A stretch of 35,651 bases of DNA from an uncultured Eubacteriales bacterium (lineage in GTDB: Bacteria; Bacillota; Clostridia; Monoglobales; Monoglobaceae). The notes under the pieces were generated by a model. It saw nothing but the letters and a program-made list of their open reading frames with translations, searched no databases and was not told where the DNA came from. Below, in pieces: positions 23,930 through 32,099 of this stretch. The stretch's first letter is position 1; each line of letters begins with the position of its first letter. The stretch is from assembly GCA_905201285.1 (NCBI GenBank), contig CAJKNM010000011.1, positions 1 to 35,651 on the forward strand, given 5' to 3'. The position numbers and the translations under genes were made by a program.

Positions 23930-26023
23930 TTACAGATACCTCCGTTTCAGCCAGATATAAAGGCCGACAATGATTATTGCCGCCGGCATTACGTCTTGAA
24001 CAAGAATCGATACCACATTAATCTGTTTCTCTGTCATAGTCAGATTCTCTGCGCTTACCGTTTTTGCTCTGATATTAAGCACATCGTCCTTACCCGTCAT
24101 ATAAGAGAAGGTGTTCAGCATAAAATCACCGTTGATATAGCTTGAATTCTCAAGCAGCTCTTTCATATCCACCGCCTGAACCGAGCCGATTACAAATATC
24201 TTTCCGCTGTCCTGCTTCTCGGCAACCGCAGCAATCGTGAGCGGCCCTATATTATAATCACTTCTTCTCTCGGTTGTCTGTGCGGTCAGGTCGGTTATCC
24301 CCCATGAATTTGATGAAGTTTTAAGAAGCGGTGTAACCTCGGCATACTGTGGGTTTGTGCTGTTTATACCTATACTGCACGCCGATGGTGTGACAAGAAG
24401 CGCATCGCTTTCCTTGAGCTTCTCATTAATCTTATGATCCTGAAGTTCCGGTGCAGGAACCTTTGTTCCGTTTGAGGTCTGAATGACCTTTGACGAATCT
24501 GATTCTATAACATAATCACGGTTTACCGTGAGCCCCCAATCGCTAAGATATGCATAAAGCCTGTCAAGCTTTGGCATTCCGGCCGAGAAAGCAAATGCCG
24601 CCTTTCCGCCGCCCTGAAGGAATTTATCAAGTGCCTCACACTCCTCCGCCGTGAAGTCGTTAGACGGCGCAAGCGATATTATCAGTGATGCATCCTCCGG
24701 AACACCGTCGGTCGCAAGATTGACCTCGCTCACCTCATATCCTTCCTTCTTTAATGATGAAGCAAGCGGAGAAGAAGAATTTCCACTCTCGTTATGCCCC
24801 TTTGTAAAGTACGCGTGAACAATGCTGCCTGTTCCGCTGACGTATCTGACAGCTGACGTTATCAGTCTCTCAGCATCGATTGAAACCGAGCCTGTATATT
24901 GGCTCTGGCTGTAAATGCTGTTATATGGTATGACCCTGCTTCTGTCTCCCTGCTGAACAATCAATGAACCGGCTGTTATGTCGCTTCCAAACTGTCTTAC
25001 AAAAGCCGGATCCTCATATGGATCTTTGTACGAAACCTTTATATTGTCGCTTAAATGCTTATAGCGGTCAAGATATTCGCGCACGGTATTCACATATGTT
25101 CCGTCTGATGTATCGGAATAGAGCGCATAGATATTTACATCCTCGGTAAGTCCGCCGAGAACCTCTTTTGTCTGTTCCGAATACTCATACACCTTATCGT
25201 GTGTAAGGTCAATTTTAAGCGGAAGCTTAGCCGCAACAGTCGAAACGATTGCATTCACCAAAACAACCGCAGCAACGGTCGCCGCGGTGACAATAAGATT
25301 GTTCACTCTGACCTTTTTGTCGCTGTACCTTCCGCGCTTTATAACCTGTGCCGTCAGGAAAAGGAAAACGAATATGAAGCTTATATAATAAACAACGCTC
25401 TCAAAGTTCAATACCCCCGCCTGAAATTCGGAATACTTATCCATAAGCGAGAACCATCGAACTATCGATTTTATCGTTTCGTTTGAAATCCCGGCGGTGA
25501 GCGCCTTCATATAGAATACTATTAAAAGCACGCCGAATGTGATAACCGCTGCAATTATCTGACTTTCGGTCAGTGCGGATATGAATGTTCCTATTGCGAT
25601 AAACGTGCTCCAAAGCAGAATGAAGCCAATATATGTTCCGATAATCTCACTTACGCTTGGGTTACCGAAAAGGTTTAACACAATCGGGTAAACAAGCGAC
25701 AGAACAAGCGTTGTTCCGAAAACGCCGAGAGCCGCAAGGTACTTTCCCGTTACGATTTTTGAAATGCTGACCGGGCTTGTTAAAAGAAGCTGGTCGGTCT
25801 TTCGGCTTCGTTCGGTCGAGAAAAGACCCATTGTCAGCATCGAAATCAAAAACAGATATACCACATTTATGTTAGAAAATACAACGTTCAAGTCGGCGGT
25901 CTGGTACATCAGCGCGCCGTTTACAAAGAAAAATGAGCAAAGCGCAATAAACACCCCGGCAAAGATATACCCTACCGGTGAATCGAAAAATGCTTTAAGT
26001 TCTCTGTCAAAAATCGCTTTCAT
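23930..26023 (-). CDS. GldF-GldG fusion: ABC-2 permease joined to GldG-like extracytoplasmic domain
   Basis: 697 residues. The N-terminal 240 residues are an ABC-2 type permease with six membrane segments (opening MKAIFDRELKAFFDSPVGYIF, then TMGLFSTERSRKTDQLLLTSPVS and the GKYLAALG motif). A membrane segment near 262-285 leads to a GldG-like domain (about 290-655) with KIDLTHDKVYEYSEQTKEVL and IDAERLITSAVRYV. It also has the AFSAGMPKLDRLYAYLSDWGLTV type fold of the auxiliary ABC family. A C-terminal helix (about 668-690, DVMPAAIIIVGLYIWLKRRYL) re-enters the membrane. In gliding Bacteroidetes GldF and GldG are separate; the fusion is seen in other bacteria. Its ATG overlaps the ATPase stop (TAATG). 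Confidence 0.9.
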   Translation of the reverse strand: MKAIFDRELKAFFDSPVGYIFAGVFIALCSFFFVNGALMYQTADLNVVFSNINVVYLFLISMLTMGLFSTERSRKTDQLLLTSPVSISKIVTGKYLAALGVFGTTLVLSLVYPIVLNLFGNPSVSEIIGTYIGFILLWSTFIAIGTFISALTESQIIAAVITFGVLLIVFYMKALTAGISNETIKSIVRWFSLMDKYSEFQAGVLNFESVVYYISFIFVFLFLTAQVIKRGRYSDKKVRVNNLIVTAATVAAVVLVNAIVSTVAAKLPLKIDLTHDKVYEYSEQTKEVLGGLTEDVNIYALYSDTSDGTYVNTVREYLDRYKHLSDNIKVSYKDPYEDPAFVRQFGSDITAGSLIVQQGDRSRVIPYNSIYSQSQYTGSVSIDAERLITSAVRYVSGTGSIVHAYFTKGHNESGNSSSPLASSLKKEGYEVSEVNLATDGVPEDASLIISLAPSNDFTAEECEALDKFLQGGGKAAFAFSAGMPKLDRLYAYLSDWGLTVNRDYVIESDSSKVIQTSNGTKVPAPELQDHKINEKLKESDALLVTPSACSIGINSTNPQYAEVTPLLKTSSNSWGITDLTAQTTERRSDYNIGPLTIAAVAEKQDSGKIFVIGSVQAVDMKELLENSSYINGDFMLNTFSYMTGKDDVLNIRAKTVSAENLTMTEKQINVVSILVQDVMPAAIIIVGLYIWLKRRYL

Positions 26024-27018
26024 TATTCGCCCGCCTCCTCTTTTTTCTCTGTTTCATTAAGTTCAGCCGCATCAGCGCTGATTGCGTGCATAAATACTTC
26101 CTCAAGGGTATGGAAGTATACCGACATAGAGTATATCGGGCACCCTGCCGCGGCATATGCGTTAAATATACCCTCACGTATGTCACAGCCTTTTTCTGCG
26201 GTCAGAACAAGGTCACAGGTTCCGCGCTCCATACTGCCGAGCGAACTGATTTTTTCTACATTATCTATACCCTTAGCAATCTCAGCCGCCGTCTCGGCAT
26301 CCGCCTTTATTCTGAGCCTGCACGAATCCGATGCAACGCCCGAGAACTCATCCATTGTCCCCGATGCCGCAATCCTTCCTTTATTTATAATTGTATAGCT
26401 GTCACAAACAGCCATAACCTCTTGAAGGATATGCGTGCTGAGTATAACGGTTCGTTCACGGCCGAGTTCGGATATAACGTCGCGGATTTCCATTATCTGA
26501 CGCGGGTCAAGGCCGACCGTTGGTTCATCAAGAATCAAAACATCCGGGTCGCCTATAAGCGCCTGAGCAAGACCAACTCTCTGTTTATAACCCTTTGAGA
26601 GATTTCTTATAAGCCTTCCCCGAACATCGTAGATACGAACCTTCTCCATTATCTTGCGCAGATGTGCCTCTCGCTTTGCCTTGACGCCTTTTAAGTCAAA
26701 TACAAACATCAGATATTCAAGCACAGTCATATCCATATAAAGCGGCGGCTGTTCAGGCAGGTAGCCAATCATCCGTTTAACCTCTGTGGGATTATCGGCG
26801 GCATTTATGCCTTCTACCATTACCTTTCCCGAGCCGGCGGCAAGATAGCCGCATATAATATTCATCGTTGTGGACTTACCCGCGCCGTTAGGGCCGAGAA
26901 ATCCCATTACCTCACCTTTTTTAACCGAAAAACTTACATTGTCAAGAGCTTTTTTTGTTCCGTAGCTTTTGACAAGGTTTTGAATCTCAATCGCAGGTCT
27001 TTCCGTACATTCTGCCAT
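26023..27018 (-). CDS. ABC transporter ATP-binding protein (GldA/CcmA-like)
   Basis: 331 residues. The Walker A motif GPNGAGKST is at 42-50. The Q-loop is in IGYLPEQPPLY, the signature is LSKGYKQRVG (near 140), the Walker B is VLILDEPTVGLDP (near 160), and the switch His is in ILSTHILQEV. The extra C-terminal 90 residues resemble the regulatory tail of ABC-2 exporters. It drives the permease encoded next and starts a three-gene operon (ATPase, GldFG fusion, DUF4340). The ATG at 27018 is preceded by AAGGAGG. The transported substrate is unknown; position next to the surface-protein cluster suggests, but does not show, an envelope role. Confidence 0.93.
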   Translation of the reverse strand: MAECTERPAIEIQNLVKSYGTKKALDNVSFSVKKGEVMGFLGPNGAGKSTTMNIICGYLAAGSGKVMVEGINAADNPTEVKRMIGYLPEQPPLYMDMTVLEYLMFVFDLKGVKAKREAHLRKIMEKVRIYDVRGRLIRNLSKGYKQRVGLAQALIGDPDVLILDEPTVGLDPRQIMEIRDVISELGRERTVILSTHILQEVMAVCDSYTIINKGRIAASGTMDEFSGVASDSCRLRIKADAETAAEIAKGIDNVEKISSLGSMERGTCDLVLTAEKGCDIREGIFNAYAAAGCPIYSMSVYFHTLEEVFMHAISADAAELNETEKKEEAGE

Positions 27019-27054
27019 TGAAGTTTCCTCCTTACCGTTTTTATCTGTGCTATT

Positions 27055-27083
27055 ATAATAACATTATTTAAAGAGAATGTCAA
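27055..27083 (-). promoter_or_regulatory. Sigma-A promoter of the ABC/DUF4340 operon
   Basis: Minus strand TTGACA (27083-27078), 17 bp, TATTAT (27060-27055), about 37 nt before the ATPase ATG. An overlapping TATAAT sits 3 bp further on. Confidence 0.75.
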
Positions 27084-27223
27084 AGACTTACGCCGCCTAA
27101 ATGTGAACATAGTATTAATTTTTTGAAAACAAACCGCTCATTCGACCAATCGTTAAATTACACCGCCCTGCCGTTTTATCAAATACATATCAAAGTAAGA
27201 AAATCCAAACCGGCTTATCTCGC

Positions 27224-27251
27224 TTGACAAAAACGTTTAATTTGTTATAAT
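27224..27251 (+). promoter_or_regulatory. Sigma-A promoter of the acetyltransferase gene
   Basis: TTGACA (27224-27229), 16 bp, TATAAT (27246-27251); both hexamers are perfect. A start near 27258 rules out the in-frame ATG at 27270 as a normally initiated start and supports the one at 27315. Confidence 0.8.
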
Positions 27252-27314
27252 CAAATATAGACACAATATATGTTGCCGAGAGACTTAATTATTTCGGGTA
27301 AGGGAGTGGTTGAT

Positions 27315-28235
27315 ATGGTTCGGATCGCAAAAGATACTGACTTAAATTTCGTAAAACATCTTTGGTCTGAGTGCTTTGATGACACTGCCGAATTCGTAGA
27401 CTGGAATTTCAGTCAAAACTACACTCCACAAAACACACTGATTGCTGATTTCGGCGGCATTCCCGCCTCCGCACTCCAGCTCATTCCATATGATATGAAG
27501 CTTTTTAACAGTGACATATCCTGCCGTTATGTCTCCGGCGTTTCCACTCTGCCGAACTACCGCGGGAAAGGACTTGTGCGTCAGCTTTTTGATTTCGCCC
27601 TTCCGTATATGTACAGGCTCGGCTGTGGAATAAGCGTGCTTTTTCCCGCCGTGAACGGAATGTATGAAAAGTTCGGCTATCGAACTGTTGGCGAAAGATT
27701 TGAATATACCACCTCTCAGCTTTCTTCGGGAATAACCGAAATATCGGAAGAGCTTTTCAAAAAGCTCAATTTTATTTACACTCGTGAAATGTCAGATAAA
27801 TCATTTTACACAAACAGAAACCGCTTTGATTGGAAACGTATTCTGACCGACTTAATTCCCCTGTCAAACGGAAGAGTTGTTTTCACTGAGTCGGGGTACC
27901 AACTTGCATACCCCAATTCGGGAAACGAGCATAAATATATAATAGAAGAGGTTTGCGGATGCGGCCGTGACTTTTTAGATGCCAAACCGACATATCCCAT
28001 TATGGTTCGTGTGATAAACCTGCATAAATTCCTTCGTATATGCGCCCCGTATATACCTTTTAACGGTGTTTATACTATTAAAGATGAATTTATCCCACAA
28101 AACAATATTTCTTTGCGCCTTGCCTCTTCTAATGTATATCCCTGCGATGAACCGGGTACAGAAGTTGACATAGGCGAGCTTTGCAGCGAAATTTTTAAAT
28201 ATGTTCCGCGCTTATATGTAAATCTCCTTTTTTAA
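27315..28235 (+). CDS. Eis-like GNAT family N-acetyltransferase
   Basis: 306 residues from the ATG at 27315, chosen because AAGGGAGTGG lies just before it and the alternative at 27270 has no ribosome binding site and almost no leader. The N-terminal GNAT fold shows the acetyl-CoA motif A: YVSGVSTLPNYRGKGLVRQLF. After it come VLFPAVNGMYEKFGYRTVGERFEY and a C-terminal part (about 215-306) resembling the sterol-carrier-like domain of Eis-type enzymes (MVRVINLHKFLRIC, DEFIPQNNISLRLAS). Such enzymes acetylate amines on small molecules or proteins; the acceptor cannot be predicted. It is divergent from the ABC operon and followed by the GH13 gene, which has its own promoter. Confidence 0.88.
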   Translation: MVRIAKDTDLNFVKHLWSECFDDTAEFVDWNFSQNYTPQNTLIADFGGIPASALQLIPYDMKLFNSDISCRYVSGVSTLPNYRGKGLVRQLFDFALPYMYRLGCGISVLFPAVNGMYEKFGYRTVGERFEYTTSQLSSGITEISEELFKKLNFIYTREMSDKSFYTNRNRFDWKRILTDLIPLSNGRVVFTESGYQLAYPNSGNEHKYIIEEVCGCGRDFLDAKPTYPIMVRVINLHKFLRICAPYIPFNGVYTIKDEFIPQNNISLRLASSNVYPCDEPGTEVDIGELCSEIFKYVPRLYVNLLF

Positions 28236-28287
28236 TGCTAATGAAAGCCTTTAGATATTGAATTTTAATAATTTAAGTGCTATACTT

Positions 28288-28319
28288 TTGACAAAGTGTG
28301 TGCTATCTGATTATATAAT
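28288..28319 (+). promoter_or_regulatory. Likely promoter of the GH13 gene
   Basis: TTGACA at 28288-28293 followed after 18 bp by TATATA, which runs into TATAAT. The exact -10 register is uncertain. It lies about 40 bp before the chosen ATG. Confidence 0.6.
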
Positions 28320-28358
28320 ACAACATTTTAACTTGTGCAAACCGGGAGGGTGATGAAT

Positions 28359-30281
28359 ATGCACATCTACCACAATTCTCAAAATTCAGCATACCGCTTT
28401 CCGTTCGGTGCGGTTCCCTGCGGAACCGAAGTCACACTGTGCCTTGACGTAAGGGATGAACGTCCCGCTTCGGTTCAGCTTCGGACATGGTGCAACAACA
28501 CAGAGGTTTTATATCCGATGACCTTAAGTGATTCTTCCGACGGTTTTGTGTATACGGTTAAAATTAATATGCCGGCCACCCCTTGCCTTTTCTGGTACTA
28601 TTTCATTGTTGACACTGCTGAAGGGCGTCTTTGGTATGTAAATAATCAAGACGGGTTAGGAGGCGAAGGCATCTGCCTCTCGTCGGAAAGCGACAAGAGT
28701 TATCAGATAACCGTTTATAAGGCCGATTTCGCAACACCCGAATGGTTTAGAGGACGTATTATGTATCAGATATTCCCTGACAGATTCTATGGTGAACACA
28801 AAAACGGTAAAATTTCTAAAAGCCGCGACGAATATATAATTCACTATAACAGATACGAGCATATCTCGTTTAACCCGCATCCTCATGAGGCCGGACCTGC
28901 CTGCAATGACTTCTATGGCGGAAACCTGAAAGGAATAACAAAAAAACTTCCTTATATCAAATCATTAGGCATCGGCGTAATATATTTAAACCCGATTTTT
29001 GAAGCATATTCAAATCATAAATATGATACTGCCAACTATAAAAACATAGACCCGATGTTCGGTAATGAAGAAGATTTTTCCGAATTGTGCCGCGAGGCTG
29101 AAAAACTCGATATTCGTATAATCCTTGACGGCGTATTCAGTCACACGGGCGCAGACAGTATCTACTTTAACAAATACGGATATTACGGACACGGCGGTGC
29201 TTATCAGGATGTAAATTCGCCTTATCGAAGCTGGTATTGCTTCGGTGAGGGAAATTCATATGAAAGCTGGTGGGGCTGCAGCAACCTTCCAAACGTTAAA
29301 GAAATGGAACCGTCATACCTTGACTACATCTTACGTGATGATGATTCCGTAATAAAAAAATGGCTTCGCCTCGGCGCATCGGGCTGGAGACTTGATGTTG
29401 CTGACGAACTTCCGGATGAATTTATCGCTATCCTGCGTGAGGAGGTTAAAAAGGTTAAGCCCGACGCGGTAATCATCGGCGAGGTCTGGGAGGACGCGTC
29501 AAACAAGGTGGCCTATAGCAAGCAGCGCGAATACCTCTTAGGAAGCGAGCTTGACAGCGTTATGAATTATCCGTTTAAGGATGACGTCACCGCCTACATT
29601 ATGGGTAACATAAGTGCCGATGATATGAACCGCCGCCTTATGTCTATTATCGAGAACTATCCAAATCAGGTGCTTTATTCATTGATGAACCTTCTCGGCA
29701 CTCATGACACGATGCGTATAAAATCTCTGTTTGGCGGTCTTAGTTCGGACTGCGGCGAGACCCGTCTTGAATCCGGCATGGAGGAACTCGCAACATACAG
29801 AGTTCTCTGCGCCGCGTTTATGCAAATGACAATGGTAGGTGTGCCTTCTATATATTACGGCGACGAGATAGGTATGCAGGGCGGACGCGACCCATTTAAC
29901 AGGGCGCCGTTTACCTGGCATTCGGTTGACCCCGGCCTGCTCGAAAATATTATTCGATTAAGCAAGCTTCGGAACGAGCACAAAGTCCTTCAAACCGGAT
30001 TCTTTAAAACTCTTATAGCTAAAGACGCAGTATTTGTCTTTGCCAGATACTTCAAAAACAGAAAGGACGCCTTTGGAAATACCGGTGACAACACCTTTGC
30101 CGTTTGTGCCGTCAACAGAAGCTTTGAACCACAGTCTGTCCTCGTGGATATTTCTGAATTTCATATATCCTCGCTTAAATGTGGCATCGATAACCCTCGT
30201 CCTATTTTGTCTGATAACGGTTATATCAACTTTAATATACCGCCCGTTGGTTATGTGTACATTGAAGGCAAAACAAAATGA
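28359..30281 (+). CDS. Intracellular GH13 alpha-amylase family enzyme (neopullulanase/cyclomaltodextrinase-like)
   Basis: 640 residues from ATG 28359, placed 9 nt after GGGAGG; ATG 28353 is possible but too close. An N-terminal beta domain (about 1-130) resembles the CBM34/N-domain of maltodextrin-degrading GH13 enzymes. A TIM barrel follows with all four conserved regions: DGVFSHTG (D257), GWRLDVADE (nucleophile D346), IIGEVWEDA (acid/base E375) and LLGTHDTMR (D450). DRF and GGDLxGI-type segments (DFYGGNLKGI) are also present. No signal peptide is seen, so it probably hydrolyses imported maltodextrins or cyclodextrins in the cytosol. There are no sugar transporter genes beside it. Exact specificity is not readable by eye. 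Confidence 0.92.
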   Translation: MHIYHNSQNSAYRFPFGAVPCGTEVTLCLDVRDERPASVQLRTWCNNTEVLYPMTLSDSSDGFVYTVKINMPATPCLFWYYFIVDTAEGRLWYVNNQDGLGGEGICLSSESDKSYQITVYKADFATPEWFRGRIMYQIFPDRFYGEHKNGKISKSRDEYIIHYNRYEHISFNPHPHEAGPACNDFYGGNLKGITKKLPYIKSLGIGVIYLNPIFEAYSNHKYDTANYKNIDPMFGNEEDFSELCREAEKLDIRIILDGVFSHTGADSIYFNKYGYYGHGGAYQDVNSPYRSWYCFGEGNSYESWWGCSNLPNVKEMEPSYLDYILRDDDSVIKKWLRLGASGWRLDVADELPDEFIAILREEVKKVKPDAVIIGEVWEDASNKVAYSKQREYLLGSELDSVMNYPFKDDVTAYIMGNISADDMNRRLMSIIENYPNQVLYSLMNLLGTHDTMRIKSLFGGLSSDCGETRLESGMEELATYRVLCAAFMQMTMVGVPSIYYGDEIGMQGGRDPFNRAPFTWHSVDPGLLENIIRLSKLRNEHKVLQTGFFKTLIAKDAVFVFARYFKNRKDAFGNTGDNTFAVCAVNRSFEPQSVLVDISEFHISSLKCGIDNPRPILSDNGYINFNIPPVGYVYIEGKTK

Positions 30282-30290
30282 TGACTCGAT

Positions 30291-30332
30291 AAAAAAGCTT
30301 TGTATGACTGACTCGCCATACAAAGCTTTTTT
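30291..30332. terminator. Bidirectional terminator between GH13 and DUF4330 genes
   Basis: Perfect 16-bp stem, AAAAAAGCTTTGTATG (30291-30306) with CATACAAAGCTTTTTT (30317-30332), loop of 10. T-rich ends are present on both strands, and it sits between convergent genes. It overlaps the first two bases of the DUF4330 stop codon. Confidence 0.9.
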
Positions 30333-30759
30333 AATTATCAGACCTTATATCCGATATATAAACCTCAAAAACAGACCCGCCCACAATCAGCTGAATCTTT
30401 TGTCCTTTAAGATACAGTGAATCGCCAACATTCACGCCATGTTCAAGAGCGGTTCCTTTCACTCTCGTCGCTATTGTCGCTTTCGCCTTGCTCGGTGTGG
30501 CCTGAATTTCTTCAACATTCACCCAGCTTACCGTTCCAAGCTCTGTACCGGCATCCGCGTCTACACATTTCTCTCCCTCGCCCACTGCATAAAGCAAGTC
30601 GGCCGGCGCCCCTTCACATACATAAACGAACTCATAACTTCGGTCGCCGTCATTATTTCCTATAGTAATTTTATATACCAATGCCACCAGGCTGAATAAA
30701 ACCAATGCAATTAATATCAAATCTATTAAATTAAACTTCCACAATAACCTTTTTTCCAT
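30331..30759 (-). CDS. DUF4330 family protein
   Basis: 142 residues from the ATG at 30759 (AGGTGG 5 nt upstream); a GTG at 30768 is an alternative. There is one N-terminal membrane segment (about LIDLILIALVLFSLVALVYKI). The extracytoplasmic beta-rich domain has the DUF4330 layout: paired strands around VGEGEKCVDADAGTELGTV, then VKGTALEHGVNVGDSLYLKGQKIQL. Function is unknown. In other Firmicutes such genes occur near polysaccharide or cell-envelope loci, which is a recollection and not seen here. It has its own promoter and is convergent with the GH13 gene. Confidence 0.8.
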   Translation of the reverse strand: MEKRLLWKFNLIDLILIALVLFSLVALVYKITIGNNDGDRSYEFVYVCEGAPADLLYAVGEGEKCVDADAGTELGTVSWVNVEEIQATPSKAKATIATRVKGTALEHGVNVGDSLYLKGQKIQLIVGGSVFEVYISDIRSDN

Positions 30760-30781
30760 ATTTCCCACCTGCCATATCTAT

Positions 30782-30810
30782 ATTATAAACTAACTTATTC
30801 ACAAATACAA
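30782..30810 (-). promoter_or_regulatory. Promoter of the DUF4330 gene
   Basis: Minus strand TTGTAT (30810-30805), 17 bp, TATAAT (30787-30782), about 23 nt before the ATG, giving a very short leader. Confidence 0.65.
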
Positions 30811-30896
30811 GAAAAATTTTTTCGACATTCCCGGTCGAATAACGTCTTATCCTTATAAACTATAAATCATCCACTCGCATTTTCAGCCAAGCTGTC

Positions 30897-30948
30897 GCAA
30901 AATGTATATGGAAATATTTTGCATTTTATCTATATAGTGTGGTATAAT
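30897..30948 (+). promoter_or_regulatory. Promoter of the parB/noc-like gene with an overlapping palindrome
   Basis: TTGCAT (30919-30924), 18 bp ending in TGG (extended -10), TATAAT (30943-30948). The arms GCAAAAT (30897-30903) and ATTTTGC (30916-30922) form an inverted repeat that overlaps the -35 hexamer, a position typical of a repressor operator. No parS-like sequence is seen. Confidence 0.6.
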
Positions 30949-30998
30949 ATGTAAAAGAACACAATATATTTTAGATTTAAACCGAAAGGGGTATGGAA

Positions 30999-31877
30999 AT
31001 GTTGTTAGATTATAAAAATGCCGGAACAGTGAGAGAAATAGAGAGAAGAAACCCGAAAATTGAGTCATCGACTATGCACACGAGTTTTACAAAATGCGGT
31101 GAGGTACGAACCGTGCCTATCGCAAATATTTCGCCGAATCCCAATCAGCCGCGGCGTGAATTTGACAAGGCGGCGCTTCAGGACCTTGCAATTTCAATTA
31201 TGGAATACGGGCTTATGCAGCCCATCACAATCAGACAAACCGGGCCGTTTAATTATGAGCTTATCGCAGGAGAGCGCCGTCTCACCGCGTGCAAAAGCTT
31301 AGGAATGACCTACATACCGGCAATCATTATGCGTGCCGATGATACAGACAGTGCCGTTCTTGCTTTGGTTGAAAATATTCAGCGCGAGAACCTCAATTAT
31401 ATTGAAGAAGCAGAGGCGTTCTGTACACTCATAACCGAACACGGATTAACCCAGGAACAGCTTGCGGACAAGCTCGGAAAAAGTCAATCAACCATAGCGA
31501 ATAAGATTAGAATTCTTCGGCTCTCACCCGAGGTGCGCCGCATTTTGGTTGAGAATTCTCTGACAGAAAGGCACGCACGCGCTCTTCTTCGGCTTTCCGA
31601 GGAAAGACAACAGCTTCGCGTGTTAAAACTTATTGTTGACAGAGGACTTAATGTTTCAAAAACAGAAGAGCTTGTGGACAAGCTTCTCCGTGGGCCTGAA
31701 TCTGCAATGTGCCAGCCGAGAAATATGCGCGTATTTAAGGATATAAGAATTTTCACAAACACAATAAAACAGGCGGTTGATATGATGCGCCGTTCGGGAA
31801 TAGAGGCGAAGGCAAAAAAGCAAGAGGATGATTCAAGCATAGAGTATACAATTATCATTCCCAAAAATAAAAAATAG
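30999..31877 (+). CDS. ParB/Spo0J/Noc-family CTPase-type DNA-binding protein
   Basis: 292 residues from ATG 30999, 7 nt after AAAGGGG; ATG 30993 is too close to that site. After a 35-residue variable N-terminus comes the ParB N-domain with the CTP-binding motifs ISPNPNQPRREFD, GERRLTACKSLG and LVENIQRENLNYIEEAEAF. The KorB-type helix-turn-helix follows (GLTQEQLADKLGKSQSTIANKIRIL), then a C-terminal dimerisation region. It could be Noc (nucleoid occlusion) or a chromosomal ParB. No parA, rsmG or mnmG neighbour is present, so it is not in the usual origin-proximal cluster. A weak hairpin (TTTTTCCT at 31881-31888 with AGGAAAAA at 31927-31934) follows and may terminate it. Confidence 0.9.
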   Translation: MLLDYKNAGTVREIERRNPKIESSTMHTSFTKCGEVRTVPIANISPNPNQPRREFDKAALQDLAISIMEYGLMQPITIRQTGPFNYELIAGERRLTACKSLGMTYIPAIIMRADDTDSAVLALVENIQRENLNYIEEAEAFCTLITEHGLTQEQLADKLGKSQSTIANKIRILRLSPEVRRILVENSLTERHARALLRLSEERQQLRVLKLIVDRGLNVSKTEELVDKLLRGPESAMCQPRNMRVFKDIRIFTNTIKQAVDMMRRSGIEAKAKKQEDDSSIEYTIIIPKNKK

Positions 31878-31966
31878 TGTTTTTTCCTCATATGGCTTGA
31901 AAATTTCGTATATACAAAAGTTATAAAGGAAAAAGTTAAGATTTTTTTAAATTTTGGCAAAAACAC

Positions 31967-31995
31967 TTGACATTCCTCTCATTATGAAGTACGAT
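31967..31995 (+). promoter_or_regulatory. Likely promoter of asnA
   Basis: TTGACA (31967-31972), 17 bp, TACGAT (31990-31995). The leader of about 100 nt contains the palindrome GCCAAAA-C-TTTTGGC (32043-32057), a possible operator, and ends in CAGGAGGG before the ATG. No T-box motif is seen. Confidence 0.55.
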
Positions 31996-32099
31996 TATAT
32001 TTAGATTTGCACTTATAGAATTAATTTTATACTGCCTGCTATGCCAAAACTTTTGGCTATAAATTCGGGCAAAGGCAAAGTGCTTCAGGAGGGTTTACT

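Noticed and set aside
27270..27314. Upstream ATG start for the acetyltransferase
   Set aside because: It lies about 12 nt from the predicted transcription start with no ribosome binding site; 27315 has a good one.
30819..30845. TTCGAC/GTCGAA inverted repeat as a LexA-type operator
   Set aside because: The spacing of 7 bp and the half-site do not fit the known Firmicute LexA box; left unassigned.
30769..31000. parS or Noc-binding site near the ParB-like gene
   Set aside because: No sequence close to the known parS or NBS palindromes was seen; only a weaker AT-rich inverted repeat.
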